This document shows positions 9,324 through 21,899 of a stretch of 64,000 nucleotides of DNA, piece by piece (within the stretch, counting starts at the first letter, position 1; every line of letters starts with the position of its first letter). The stretch is from Lunularia cruciata (Eukaryota; Streptophyta; Marchantiopsida; Lunulariales; Lunulariaceae). A program made the translations under genes and the position numbers. Below the pieces are notes generated by a model. The model saw only the letters and a program-made list of their open reading frames with translations. It was not told where the DNA came from and searched no databases. The stretch spans positions 73,572,552-73,636,551 of the forward strand of contig OX419756.1 in NCBI GenBank assembly GCA_948567375.1, given 5' to 3'.

Positions 9324-12037
9324 ATGACCAATCAACAAAGAACTATAAAATTGGGACTTTGTCAAGGGCATTTTGAAATGTCACACAAGTATCATAAGCC
9401 ACTGAGTAGTTGACCCAAAGGAGTGCATGTAGCAAAGCCAGTTGATAGTTTGATGTTTAACACTTTTGAAGCAGTTAGGATCTTGAGACCAGGAGATGGT
9501 AGAATTATCTTTTAGCTACCACGTGTTAGAGATCACACGATGTTGAAGAAGAGTGAGAAGAAGAGTCCTTCCCTTGCAGTAAGAAACCTGATTATTCAAA
9601 GGTTAGATATGATAGCCAAGATTGAAGTATTGAATAAACTTTGGATCCCCTTTTTTGGCATGGAATTGGAACTTGAGTTTTCCAGGGTTCATGGCAGAAG
9701 TAGCCTCGCGTGATTGTGAGGAGGGACCTAAGAATGAAGCAAAGTGAGGAAATCTGGTTGGATGGATAGAGTCGGATTGGAGATTGGAGATTGGTGTTGG
9801 GAAGAGAGGCTAGTGACGAAACTAGGGCAATGTTTCTTGGGAAAGGAGAGCCTACAGAGGAGATGGATGAAATCCACAATTCATTCATTGTGCCATGCAT
9901 AAAGAGTGGCTACAAAGTTGATATCTATTGGGACCCGGTTAGGTGAAGCATTGTTGGGGTGATGATGGCACTCTTCAAGCCAAATTGCACAACCTATGTG
10001 ATGAAGCATCATGCAATATTCTTTCACTAGATGTTTTTAGGAGCGTTGGTGAATTGAGCAAAGTGTTTTCACCAACAAACGCAATAGATGGTGTGGTGTT
10101 GGAGAGATTGAGATGCTCCTCACTATTTGGTGCCATTCACTACCCATTTCTACTTTGGACTGAATGTGATGAAGGAAGATGGTGTCACAATTTCATCCAA
10201 ATTGACAAAAGATTGAAGATGAGGAGGAACAATAGTATATCCAACACATCCAAAGTAGTGATGAACACTATGCAAGAATGGGGCAGTGTATGAGGGTAGT
10301 AGTAAAAATCTCAAAGATGAGAAAGTGAAGTCATCTTGAGGAGAGCTTGTTGCCAGTTCAGCCAAAGAAGACAAGGAAGGTGAACCCAAGGCAAGACATC
10401 ATAGTAATCAATGAGTCATTGGGAGAAAAAGAGTAAGAAGGCAAAGCCAAGTACAAGTCAGCAAACTTTGAAGAAGAAGAAGAAGAAGAAGAAGAAGAAG
10501 AACTAGAGCTTATGTTGCAAAGTGAAGAGTCGAGCAACGGAAGTGAAGATGAGGTTGAAGTTCAACAACAAGGCAAAGATGATGTCAATACCAAAGAACA
10601 AGAGTTCCATGCAGTGAATGACCGCATGGGAGGAGGAGACATTCCATGTCTAGAATTGCCAAGCAAGGAGATAGAAGAGACTCCAAAAGCTGAACTGAAG
10701 TTGGAGTTTCAGAAGGGAAGAAGATCAAAGAGAAGTGTTCCTACTGTTGGTGCTGAACCCAAAAAATTTAAGCCTTGTAGTGGAAGAGGGAGAGAGCTTG
10801 GATGAAATGCCCCTACGAGTGAGGAGGTTAAGATTTTAGGGTAAAATTCCAGTAGAAGAAGTAAGGAGAGATGGACTGGAGCAACCCAAGAGCTCACAAG
10901 TCTTTGATGGAGTAGAGTACTTCTTGTAGATAGTTTGTCCTTGTTGGTTTAGTTAAAGAAGAAAAGGGAAGAGTTGAGAGAAGATCATTTAGAATTGAAA
11001 GATGAACTGGCAGTAGTGAAGTATATGAGTGCAAAAATTTCAAAGTTGAGAAGAAAGTTAAGTCATGGAGAGCAGGAATCAGCAAAACTCAGAACTAATG
11101 TAGAGTTGGGGAGAAAGGAGATTGAGAGCCTGATGAAAGACCTTGTGTAGAGAGGCAAAGCCATGAAAAAGCAAGAAGAAGATCAAAGGGAGCAGATGGA
11201 GAAGACTAAGGCCTTGAGGGCAGAAGTGCGTGACACGCAAGTAGAAGTCATACATTTAAAGGCCATGGCTGCAATAAGGGGACAAGAGATGGAGAGTTTG
11301 AAGACGAGTGCGGCGGAGAAAGATTGGGCTTGGCAAAGGAAGTTGACTACAAGAAATTGTGAGGAAGAGCGATTGCATGGGTTAGTTAAAGGAATGGAAG
11401 AGCAACTCAGGTAGAGTGTGAAGGAGAAGGAACCATTGAAGGCCTAGTTGGAAGATGAGGTAAAGATGTATTGAGAAGAGTTGTTAGCGGAGAGAGAAAA
11501 ACTATAGATGTTGAGGTAGGAGATAGTCAAAGAGGTAGTTGTGAGAGTGAAGGTGATGCTCGGCATGATGTCTAAGGTTTAGTTGGAGGAAGCAAGACTG
11601 CATATGTTGAAATTACTAATGCAAGAGATGAGGAAGAAGAAAGCAAAAGACATTAAGTTGAATAAGTTGTTGATTTGCTTGCAAGATTGAGTAGATAGGA
11701 AGATGTTAGAGGTAGGGGACAATGTATGTCTCAGATTAGATTAAGTAAATTCAGAATTAGAGAGACTTTGTAGTGAGATGAAGTTAGAGAAGAAGTCTGA
11801 AGTAGCATACGTTGGAGTGCAAGTGTTGTTGGATCAATTATCTGCAATGTTAGAGAAAGGTAGTTTAGAAGATGAAGATGTAGATAGATTACCCATGTCT
11901 TTCATTGCAGTTCAGCGTGAAGAGGTAGGAGAATTGGAAAGGATTTAGTGGTATTTGGTAGACCTGAAGACAAAGTAGTACGTGAAGTTACTTTGGGTTT
12001 GGAAGCCAAAGTCAAGGTTGACATTAGATTGGAGTAG
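9324..12037 (+). pseudogene. LTR-resident coiled-coil protein gene, copy in LTR G
   Basis: A decayed copy of the protein found in every giant LTR of this window; I recognise no named family. The start is the conserved in-frame ATG (MTNQQRTIKLG). The N-terminal conserved region includes IQRLDMIAKIEVLNKL. An acidic middle at about 10460-10800 is expanded by a GAA run, giving poly-Glu, and contains LMLQSEESSNGSEDE. A Lys/Glu-rich coiled coil follows at about 10950-11560 (e.g. MKKQEEDQREQMEKTKAL at 11163). The C-terminal tail VDIRLE ends at a TAG. Multiple frameshifts and stops are present. This copy differs most from the others. Confidence 0.7.
10470..10502 (+). repeat. (GAA)n microsatellite coding poly-Glu
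   Basis: About eleven GAA/AAG units in frame with the acidic segment of the LTR G reading frame, lengthening its Glu tract relative to other copies. Confidence 0.9.
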
Positions 12038-12836
12038 TAATAGATTTGAGATTTAAAGAGGTAGATAAGAAGAGATGCATTGTCATTTTAGATCTGCAGG
12101 TTAATAAAGTTGTTTTAGAACGGTATAGTTGTTAGTTAATTGTCAAAACACTTAGCTTATTTAAGAAAGGCATTTACAATGTTATGTTGTTCAACATTTG
12201 TAATTTTGAAGATAGACAAAGCAAAGCGCTGGTTTCTTAGCACTGGTTGCTTGAGCTTGATTCCATGTATCAATCCTGTGGTTGTGTTTGTGAGTGTGTG
12301 GGGAATTTTGAAGTGCAAGTCAGTGTGCTTGTTAGATGTTGGATTTTGCACCCTTAGATCTTCATTTTGTTTGTTTGATCCTAAGTGAAGTGCAGTCAAA
12401 GCAATGCCTTGACAGATCTAAGAGGAATTGTAGTGTTGGTAGTATTTTGCATTTGTGAGTGTAGCATAAGATTGATGCAAAGCAATTTCAATCAAGGAAG
12501 TTATGCATTTAGTGGAGGGTTAAAACACAATTTCTGAGGTAAAGTTGTTTTGCAGTGAAGTAGCCGTCTTCCAAGAATCTGAATCATCACAATCAAGATT
12601 TGTTTGGACAAAATTAAAAGATTTGTGATTATGAGTGTTAATTTGTGACAAGACTACAAGTTAGTGCTTGTTACTCTCTCTTGGGTGTGGTTTCTACCTA
12701 AGAGATTATAGAAGAACTCAAGAAGAACTGATTTGGTTACTTTGCTTTGTATTTGGATATTTCTGATTTGTATCTCTATAAGAACAAACTTTACTTACCT
12801 AATTATTGCAAAAGTGATATTTGCCAGGTTTTCACA

Positions 12837-14139
12837 CATGTGGCCAAGGTACTTATGCCAATCTACAGATCAAAAACTTGTGATCCACTTTGTCCATACA
12901 TTGCTGCTTGAATTCAAGGCATTATGACATCTAGTTAGAACAACCTACCACATCTAGTACCTATAGCTATCATTGTCTATGCAGCTAAACTTTGTATCAC
13001 ACAACCATCTTGATTAAACAAAACATGATACTATGACTCTACCAATTGGCTTATTGAGATAAGATTTTGAGTGATGGTTGGTACAATTAAAAAATCCTTA
13101 ATGTTGAGATGGTGGATTTCAAGGCAACAATAGCCACTTTCCTTTTATGAATGTTTTGATGTTTTACCTTCATGAGTATTTTGATCATGAGTATCATTGC
13201 TTGTAATAAAGCAATGGGATGTTGAGCTAGTTCAAGATGATTGAAGCAATCTTGATATGATGTCATATGATTGTTGGCTCCAGAGTCAATGTACCACTCT
13301 TCAGCAGGCTACACCATAGTCCTTGTGACATACATCATTGTTAGAAGGCTCTCTTCTTCCAGATCAAAGTAGTCATGAAAGTCACAAGTTGCAAATTTTG
13401 GGTGAGCAATGCAACCTCTACTAGCATTATGTTGTTTCAATTTTAACTTGTGATAGCCAAAAGAATAGTGCCCTTTTGCACCATAATTGTTACATGCCCA
13501 AGGAGGGTGTAGCCTCTGCTCTTGTTTGAATCTTGACTTTGTTGTGATTGGGCCAATCCATGGTGTTGGTAATAACTTAATTGTTGATATTAATGTCCAT
13601 GATTAGGTGCACCTCCTCCATTACTATTGTGCAGGAAACTCCCATGTCCATAACCATATCTATGACTCCTACCTTTACTTGCACTTTCATATAGAGCTTG
13701 ATTTTGCTATTACAAATTTGAGGAAGACCATTAGTTTCTTGTCAATGGCATCTCTTCATTTACAAACAAGAAGGTCAGATTTTGAAGTCAAAGAAAAGTC
13801 TCATGCACAACAATTGACATGCAAAAAGATGGGTACTCAAGAACCAATCCATGTAAAGTGATCATGCTTAAATTGTCAAGTTAGTCAACAATACCTTGTA
13901 TGGAAAAATATTACTTGGTCATAGATTGTGATCTCTTCTTGGCAACATTAAGCTTTTGTTTCAACTACAACTTGTACTCCTTGGTAGATATCTCAAACAC
14001 CCTCTCAATCGCCTTCCACACACCTTGTGGTGTCTTTACATTTTGAACATACCCACACATAGAGGCAAAAATGGGAATCATAAGGTAATGCAAGACTTGG
14101 TTGGCTTGCTTCTCCCATTTTCTCACCTCTAGGCTCTAG
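12837..14139 (-). pseudogene. copia gag and protease fragment (element J)
   Basis: The 5' part of copia J, displaced by insertion of LTR G. The minus strand encodes gag-like residues LHYLMIPIFASMCGYVQ, NVKTPQGVWKAIERVFEI and LNVAKKRS (about 13930-14130). A degenerate knuckle CNNYGAKGHYSFGY follows at about 13450-13490, in which two Cys have become Tyr by G-to-A changes. The protease site EEWYIDSGANNHMTS lies at about 13270-13310. Protease cuts Gag-Pol, with the Asp of DSG as its catalytic residue. Stops throughout mark it as dead. Confidence 0.75.
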
Positions 14140-14157
14140 GAGAGAGAGAGAGAGAGG
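14140..14157 (+). repeat. (GA)n microsatellite
   Basis: A GA dinucleotide run of nine units near the point where copia J sequence gives way to element I sequence. Confidence 0.9.
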
Positions 14158-14159
14158 AT

Positions 14160-14650
14160 TAATCAAGAGAATTAGTAGGTATGCAACACCCTCTAGTATA
14201 TATAATTTGAGAACAATTTGCTATTGACATGGAGGGTAGGCCAAAAACCTAGTGCACCAAATACGTGAGGGTTTTCTAACTAAATTTGTAACAAGTATAC
14301 TAAGTGAGAATGCAATGCTATACAAGATCAGTCTAACCTTGAACTAGTTCATATCTATAGAGAACTTGGAGTCTAAACAAGAAACCATCTAAAAATCTAT
14401 AGTACTCATGTCTTACAAACTGAACTTAAATTGCATAGGTGAAAGGTAAGGAGTGATGATCCTTCTTTGTATCTACATTTTGGAAGTCTTGGTATACTTG
14501 AATCTTGCTTGTTCTTTTCCTGGATACAACTATGATGGGGTACACCCATTTGCTACTAAGTACAAGAAGGTTGAGCCAAGCTCAAAGATACTTATCTACC
14601 TCATCTTTTACAAACAATGAGTTCTTTAGGTTAAGTTAATATTGTCATTG
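14160..14650 (-). pseudogene. RT N-terminal fragment of old Athila/Tat-type element I
   Basis: Aligns in order with the RT N-terminus of the compound element (forward 47700-48060), including the stretch equivalent to the 'aggatgatgatcctttct' segment there. The frame is too mutated to read continuously. It is interrupted at 14651 by solo LTR H and continues at 16570. Confidence 0.55.
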
Positions 14651-15320
14651 TGTGACAACCCGGCAAATATCACTTTTGCGGTAATCAGGTAATTAAAGTT
14701 TGTTCCCACAGAGATACGAGTCAAAATTGGTCAAATACAAAGTCAAAGTAACAATTGCAGTTCTTCTTGGTTGCGTCTTTAATCTCTCAGGTAGAAACTA
14801 CACCTAGAAGAGAGTAACAAGCACTGATTCACAATCTTGTCACAAATTAGCACTCCATAATCACAACTCCCCCAAATCTTTCTAAACAATCTTGATTGTG
14901 ATGATTTAGGCTCTCTCAAAAACAGCATTTCACTGCAAAATGACTTTGCTTCAAAATTGTGTTCCACCCCTCCACTAAAGGCAAAACTTCCTTGACCAAA
15001 ATTGCTTCACATCAACCTTGCACTACACTCACAAATGCAGAATACTACCAACACTACAATTCCTCTCAGATCGGTCAAGGCATTGCTTCAATTGCACTTC
15101 ATTCACAATCAAACACACAAAATGAAGATCAAGGTTGCAGAATCCAACATCCAACAAGCACACTCAATTGCACTTCAAATTTCTTCACACACTCACAAAC
15201 ACAATTGCAAAGCTGATACTCGGAATCAAGCTCAAGCAACGAGCACTACTTCACAACACTTCACTTTATCTATTCTCAGAAATAATGAGCATTGAACAAC
15301 ATAATACTGCGGATGCCACT

Positions 15321-15328
15321 CTTAAGTA
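15321..15328 (-). promoter_or_regulatory. Degenerate TATA-like box of LTR H
   Basis: TACTTAAG on the minus strand occupies the position of the conserved TATTTAAG box in sister LTRs, with one substitution that would weaken it. Confidence 0.5.
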
Positions 15329-15439
15329 GTGAAGCAAACGACAGTTATCTTCCTAATGTACCTCTTCCTAATGACTCTACAAACCTGCACATCCGAAATG
15401 ACAATGCACCTCTTCATATCTGCCTATTCAAATCTCAAA

Positions 15440-15960
15440 TTGGTTTCTACTCCGATCCGATATTTGCTTCTTTGTTGTCTTTCAAACCCGAATGCAAAGT
15501 AACTTTACTTCCTACTACTTTGTCCTTGGGTTTCATAACTCCTAATTCCTCCACTAATTCAAACACTTGTCCTTCTTAATCTCCAATTCCTATCATAACT
15601 AAGCCTTCTAAATCTCTATCTCCCAACCCACTCTTCTCTAAAGTGTCAAATGTCAAATCTGAAGACACTTACACTCCTATCTCTCTTAATTCGGGTCTTA
15701 CTACTATCAATTCCTTTATCAATTCTTCTGTATCATCATCACGAATTGTAATTGAAAGCATGAATACACTATCTACACCTTCAATTTGTAACCCACTTTC
15801 TTCGAATCACTCACTGACCCAAATACACTTACTCTCTGATCCTGCACTTTGGGTACTACTTATTCACTAATGTTATTTCTCCTCTAATTCTATCTTATCT
15901 TCAATCAGAACTAAAATTGAAGTCATGGGTAGCCTAAATTTTTTTTTCCTTACTCTAACT
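15440..15960 (-). pseudogene. C-terminal remnant of the LTR-resident gene in LTR H
   Basis: The minus strand encodes the tail of the protein: RPELREIGVSVSSDLTFDT, then LEKSGLGDRDLE, and finally NKEANIGSE before the stop. These match VSSDL.F.TLEKS and the DIGS(D/E) ending of other copies. The N-terminal domain and most of the coiled coil are missing because of the internal deletion. Confidence 0.7.
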
Positions 15961-16569
15961 TCCTCTAATGCCTCTCACAAGATTCTTGAAGTCACCTTCA
16001 TTGCACTCCAAGGTCCGGCTACCTTGGATTTAGTCATCTTTGTCTTGAGGCAAAGTCTGATGACCCAAAGTCATGGAAACCCAAAATCCGAAGTACAAAG
16101 TCTGAAGTCCGAAGTCCAAAGTCACATTGACCCAAAGACACCAAACTACTTTGTACATCTACTCCCAAAACTTCAAATGCTTGTAACTTCTTCTCAGAAC
16201 TTTAAACTTTGCAATTTTTGGTGGCAATGGAAAGCCCTAAACAAGATGCTTCCAACAAAATATAGCATGCTTGATTTGGACTTGTTGTCATTGAGATATG
16301 GCACACGCAAGAATCCTGACCTGTAACCTTCATTCCGATGCGAAGAAACCCTCTTTCAACGTCTGGTCCGGTTTTCCCTCCTCTGACACAAAGTAAGCTT
16401 CTTTGGGTTTGATCTAGTCCGAGTCCTTCTTCCTCTAACATGAAGTCGACTCCCTCGAGCTTGATCAAGACACACGTTCACTCATTTCTTCTCCATTTGG
16501 TTTCAATTTGGTTTCAGCAAGGCAATTCTTCTTCAAAACTCATCCAAAATGAAAAATATAGGTACCACA

Positions 16570-19500
16570 CATTGCCTCACCAGTATTACACCTTCTCTTA
16601 AGTCAATTTGATGCTCACCAAATTGGCATAAAATGCGTAGCATCTACTCAATCTTTCAAGCAAAGATATCTTGGTACTCTTTGGACAATGTTGCATAACT
16701 ATTGAATTCATGATGTAACAAAATGCTTGGATATCTTCAAAACCATCTATTGGCCACAATCACCTCTTGAAAATTGTTTTGGGTAACAATGCCTTTTACA
16801 TGATTCATTCTAAGTAGTGCTATATTCTATACTTCTTCCTCCAAGTAGGCACACCCTTTGTCTTCATCTTCAATTTTGTAGCACTCTAAGTAGTTCACTA
16901 CATCTTCCTCATTCAAAATCACTTTGGAGTTGTCTAGAGTGTCATCAATGTACTTCCTCTTGACAATATTTTTTCTCCCAAATGTGGAATCTTCTTCCAA
17001 AAGATTATTACCAATTGGAACTTGAAGACATTGATCCAAAAAGTGGAGTGTGTATGTTGACGCTAGTGTACAATAACTAGTGCACCAGACAACCAAGGCT
17101 TTCCAATCAGCACAAAGTATTTGGTCTTGGTTATAGGCCAATGTATGATATAGTTAAGGAGGAAAGCTACACTACCTATCAAAGTTAGGATTTTAGAAAA
17201 CATCTCAAAAGATCTTTTACAAGTTTGATTTATACAATGTTAATCAAAAGGGTAGGCTCAAAGGTGGTATACCCTAACTTAAAGGTGGTTTTCTTTATCA
17301 TGACATTGCCTCTTGATCTAGAATCTATGTGGACTAACTAGATCATGCAACCATTGATTTCTATTTTTACCTTAGATGAGCCTAAATCTTCTAGTTCAAT
17401 TTGGTATATGGAAAGCATATTGGGTTGCTTACTCTTATGGACTATGTGGACTGCCAAGGCTAACTAGCATTTTCTTACAACTTGTTATCTTCTACAACTT
17501 GTTATCTTCTCATAGATGTTTAAATATTACATCCACTTTGCAAGAAGCCACGTCTACAACAATATCATATTGGGTGATTCTCAAAGTGAACTTGCCTTCC
17601 TTTGCTTCTTCTCTCTTTCAACCTTCTCCATGGTACACTCCCTTGGGCCAAAGTTTTTTGGAGTTGCATTGTCCACCTCATTGCACTTTGAAATGAAGTC
17701 TAATCTATGCAAAATCATAGTTACTACCAATGGCTTTTTCTCAACGTGTGTGATGGTGTTGGGTTAGCAAACATTTTTTTGATCTCCTCTTGCAAAAGTT
17801 CTTGTACTCCCATGTGAATTCTTGGCTAGAAATTTAGAGTTAGTGCCTTCAAGCCATGCGCTCATAGTGAAAAAGCTTGGAGTGAAAGGACCTTCATTTG
17901 GGGTTGCATGCACTTCAGTTCAAGATTTCTTCTTACCTTTTTTGCACTTATTCTTTACCACTAACTTAAGCTCATTCTTGGAAAATCCTTTCCATGGATG
18001 ACCTTTATTCCTCTTTGGCTCTAGGGAGAAAATGACTCTTTAAGGAAGAAGTGCTTTTTACCTCCTTCTTGCTTGAATGAGTATCTACTTGGTTGACTTC
18101 CAAGTAAGCTAGCCACTCACTTTGGCCAAGAGTATATCTTCTTTGCCTAACTTCTCTAGAATGATACAATAGATATTTGTGGAGAATTCACAAACCTTAC
18201 TTGGGGCTTCAAGTGGTGTGGTGGAGGACAATCAGACAACACTTGACCAAGTGCCTTGCAATTGCTACACAATGGAGTATATCATATTTTTCTTTGGGCA
18301 CTTGGCAACTTAGCAACTAGTGTTGTAAAGCTCCACAATTGTAGCATGCATATAGGGAGTTATTTTTCCTTGGGAGTAAAATTCTTTGCTGAGGTTCATT
18401 GGTAGCATATTCTCTTGGTATATTTCATGAAATAGTGATGAGAGGGGTTGAAGTTGTGTTGGAGTGTACTTCTTGCATAGCAACAATTTATCCTCCTTCC
18501 TATGTAGTATTCTTATTCTTCTCATGCAGTGTCCCACTTGACGTGATGTGTTAGGACTGTTTTGCAGGAAAAAATTCTTTATTTGCATGTCCCTACTTAT
18601 TGCAAGTTGTGTACCAGATATTTGGTCAAGTGTACAAAGGGGGTTTTTGCCTCTCCTTTGCACCAACAATTGCACATTAAAGTTGGTAAATGCCTTGATG
18701 AATTCCTCCAACTTTGTTCCCAACAAAGTATGAGTCTTTTGGTTAAGCTCTACTTTACACCTAGAAGCACTTCTCTTCCTTCTCCTTTGCTCCTTCTCAT
18801 CTTAAGATGACAATGATTTCAAAGATACATTTGTACAAGATGAATATAAAGATAGAAAAGTTAACCTTTGGGTTGATCTTTTATTTGCACTTTGTCCTTT
18901 CCTTAATTTTCCTGAAGGATTCATTTTGGCTGACTTGTACAGTTTTGTAGACATGATATTTTTCCTAATGTGTTGTGACTCAATCTTAGGCAAAAATGTA
19001 AAGCTTGGAAGGAATTCCTCCTAAGAACCAAGCTATCCCTTGATCCTTTGAGTATCCCATGGTAGCACCTTGCTTAGGTACTGTGCTTAAAAGACTATAG
19101 AACCCTCTAGTGTAATCAAGTAAATTCTCATTCCTCTTTTACTCTAGACTATTGACGATGGCAAAGACATTTGCCTCATAATCTAGTTGTCTAAAGAAGA
19201 ATTCAAGGAATTGTTCAAGTTCAAGGAATTGGCTCTTGACTATTTGCCAAAATTCTACATTCATACTATTTTGACTTACATCTATGTATAAGTTCCTTGC
19301 CTTTTATTATTGCAAGTTGAAAAATATTTGAAGTCTATAAACATCCACATATTCTTTGTTGGCCATAAGTATTGCCTCAAACTCCTTCATGAAGATAACA
19401 ATCTTACTCCTCATCATTCTTGAACTTTTGGTAATTTTGTTGTGTGAAGTGTGTATAGGTTGGCATTTTTTTGGGAACAAAGGTAGAAGTGGGAGGTGAG
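16570..19500 (-). pseudogene. gag and protease region of element I (old Athila/Tat type)
   Basis: Collinear with the compound element's gag-protease region. From high to low coordinate: a gag core at about 18990-19440 aligned to the region encoding DYS..F.ALLN in the compound; a frame at 18310-18726 in the gag C-terminus; a nucleocapsid knuckle CSNCKALGQVLSDC (18228-18269) with His replaced by Gln; and a linker with VIFKHL.EDNKL at about 17480-17530, as in the compound. The protease-to-RT joint includes VNYLECYKIEDEDKG at about 16850-16920, nearly identical to VNYLECYKVEVEDKN in the compound. Stops occur throughout. This is a relative much older than the compound. Confidence 0.7.
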
Positions 19501-20360
19501 GTTTCCCATCACAAGAGAGTAATAGAACAAATCTCACTCCAAAACTATGCTACTAAAACCTTCATTATTATCTACTAAGGAAGACAACATGTTTGTTTTG
19601 GGACCTTTGGAGTCATTTGAGTTAAATATTAAAAGCCTTAATTCCAATAAAAAAATTTATATTGGGTCTTTGGCAAAGAGTTCTCATGGTATGAATAGCA
19701 AAAACTCTTCTTTTGTGTTAGAATTTGAAGAGCAGAATTTTTGATAGCACTTGGAAGGCTCCTCTCAAAGTCACATCCTAAAAGCTTCTTCTTCTCTTCT
19801 TGGAGAAATGTTCTTCCTTTGTGATAATAGGGTATGAAGAAGGCAATTAGAGAGATTGGAGTATGAAACAACTGACTAGTTATATTCTTGAGTCCAAATT
19901 CATGTTTCTTCAAGGACAAATGTTGAAGGGTTAGTTCATATTTTTCACTATTCCCTCCTCAAATTGGTTGAATTATCCTTGAATTTTCTCTCATTGGCTT
20001 TGTGTTGATCAAATTTTCACTTTTGATTTTTTGTCAATACTCTCAAATCGTGAAAGGTTTGGATGTCTTTTGGACTTGATTCTCTATTGACATTCATTGC
20101 CTCATCTATCTTCACCTCTAGCTACTCCAAGGAGTTTTCCTTGGTAATGGCATTAAAATCATATAATAGCCTAAAGTCAATGCATTAATAGTAAAAAAAA
20201 AGTAAGAAAAAATCACTCCTTCAAGGATACAAGTAAAAAATAACTAGAAATGAAAGTAAGTATCACTATATCACAATCCATTTATTATTTCCTATTCAAT
20301 ATCTTTGGCAAGAACTCTTCCTAAAAGAGGGTTATGTGATCCTTTGTTGTACACTTTTGA
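19500..20360. other. Probable 5' leader and gag N-terminus of element I; no readable gene
   Basis: AT-rich sequence between the readable gag core of element I and its presumed 5' LTR. Only short open frames occur. Position suggests gag N-terminus and leader, but no primer site could be identified. Confidence 0.35.
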
Positions 20361-20364
20361 ATAA

Positions 20365-21899
20365 GGAAAACTAAATATCACTTTTATTACAAATAACTCC
20401 CAAATTAATCTTGAAGGTGATTACTCACCTCTCTCCAAATGCACTTCTATCCCAAAGACCTAAACTATGCTTATGCATAATAATTTTCCCTCCAAATCCA
20501 TGACTGCAAGGTTATCTTCCTATTGGCTCATTTTAAATTTATAGTACTTCTAATGCTCCAAATCCAAATTGACTCCTCAACACATAGTTTACTCATTTGG
20601 ATCCCTCAAGAATTGTGCATCTTGATCAAGTGGAAATTCATTGCTCATTACTCTAGCACTTGGGACCTTATTATGAAATTCCTCACCACTACTCAACAAA
20701 GATTCATCAACACTTAGAATGGAAAGACACAATTTGGCAAAGAACTTGAGGTTCTCTCTATGAAAATTCAAATACTATGAAACAAAAATACTACAAAAAT
20801 TCAAAAGTATGGATAAGAACCTAAATGCTTTAGGGCTAAAGCCTTAAGTACATTTTTCCTTTGCTCTAAAGGAATTAAGAGCCTAATTAGATAACCTTAA
20901 ATTCCTCTATTACTACCTATAACATACACTTAAGATCCTAACCCTATCTTATCCTGATCACCTAGAGGGTGATTAGGCTCTTTATACATGTAAGGGAAGA
21001 TGTTAGATCTTCCCCAAAGTTAATTTGAATTCACATCTTTTGGACTTACAACTTCAAAGACCTATACAACTCTAAAGGCACTTCTCCTAGAGTATTTAAA
21101 ACTCTAAGTGCCTACAACTAAGAATGATGTCATTTTATTTTAGTACAAGTGCCCTTTCTTTAGTGAGATGAAGTTCCTTTGGTTTGGTGCTTTGTTGCAA
21201 AGAACTACCTTTGCTCTTTCAACCCCTAAGGAGAAGTTTGGTCTGCTCCTATTTCTAAGAGGTAACTTTGAACAGACTTTGTAAACTTCTTATTCAAATG
21301 CTCCTTCAATTTGAGGACTATATAATCCATGCTCTCTTATTTGTAAGTTTATTTTCTAACTTTAAGGCCTACAAGTAAAGCTCATGAAGCTTTTCCTTTT
21401 TTGCTCTTTGCTACGCTTCTCCTTTCAAAATTTCAACTTAGAAGTCTCTTGCCTCCTCCAACTGTTAGATCTTCATCTCCACCTCTTGTAGTGCCTCTTG
21501 GATTTGGGTTTGATTTGCCTCCTTTTTTGACTTACCGGTCAGATGCTCTAATTTGATGGCCACCTCCTTGCAATATTTGGCCATCTGCAAATCCAAGATC
21601 ATGATCTTGACCTTGGAGTACTCCAATTCATTCTTAGTACTTACTTGTCCTTTGTTCTTGTTTTAGAGTTGGTCTTTGTACCAAGTTTTCTTTGCTTCTA
21701 CTCCAACTTGAGTTCTCTTGGCTCTTCTTGCAATCTTCTAGCCTCCTCTTCAATTTGACTTTTATTTGCTACAAAAGATACATTCTACCTCTTGACATTG
21801 TAGTTCTCTTGCACTAATGCATTCACCTTCTTAGCCTCTTCTTTGTGAATCTCCGTATCTTGTGCAATATGTAACAACAACCTTCTCCTTGGTGTTGTA
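20365..21899 (-). repeat. Putative decayed giant LTR of element I with coiled-coil coding remnant
   Basis: The forward sequence 'aaatatcacttttattaca' near 20373 resembles the terminal 'aaatatcacttttgcggta' of the giant LTRs, in the right place and orientation for element I. At 21400-21890 the minus strand encodes Lys/Glu-rich helical sequence (HKEEAKKVNALVQENYN, then KSQIEEEARRLQEEPRELK), consistent with the coiled coil carried by giant LTRs. No complete border or target-site duplication is seen, and similarity to the younger LTRs is weak, so this is an inference from order and composition. Confidence 0.4.

Larger units (their letters stand above)
8962..12836 (+). mobile_element. Solo giant LTR G (3.9 kb) with perfect target-site duplication
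   Basis: Begins TGTGGTACCC and ends in a TGATATTTGCC...TTTTCACA block shared with the other giant LTRs. It is flanked by CATGT on both sides (8957-8961 and 12837-12841). There is no adjacent primer site, gag or pol of its own family, so it is a solo LTR left by recombination between the two LTRs of a full element. It is one of the more diverged subfamilies. It carries the LTR-resident reading frame (9324-12037) and a TATTTAAG box at 12158-12165. Confidence 0.92.
14651..16569 (-). mobile_element. Solo giant LTR H, internally deleted, with perfect target-site duplication
   Basis: Forward ends are TGTGACAACCCGG and GGTACCACA, the reverse complement of the family borders. It is flanked by CATTG on both sides (14646-14650 and 16570-16574). 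Its length is 1919 bp, about half of family length: most of the LTR-resident reading frame has been lost, leaving the promoter-distal part and the frame's tail. It is inserted in element I between the protease and RT segments. A short 'aagtccg' tandem array lies near 16088-16130. Confidence 0.92.
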
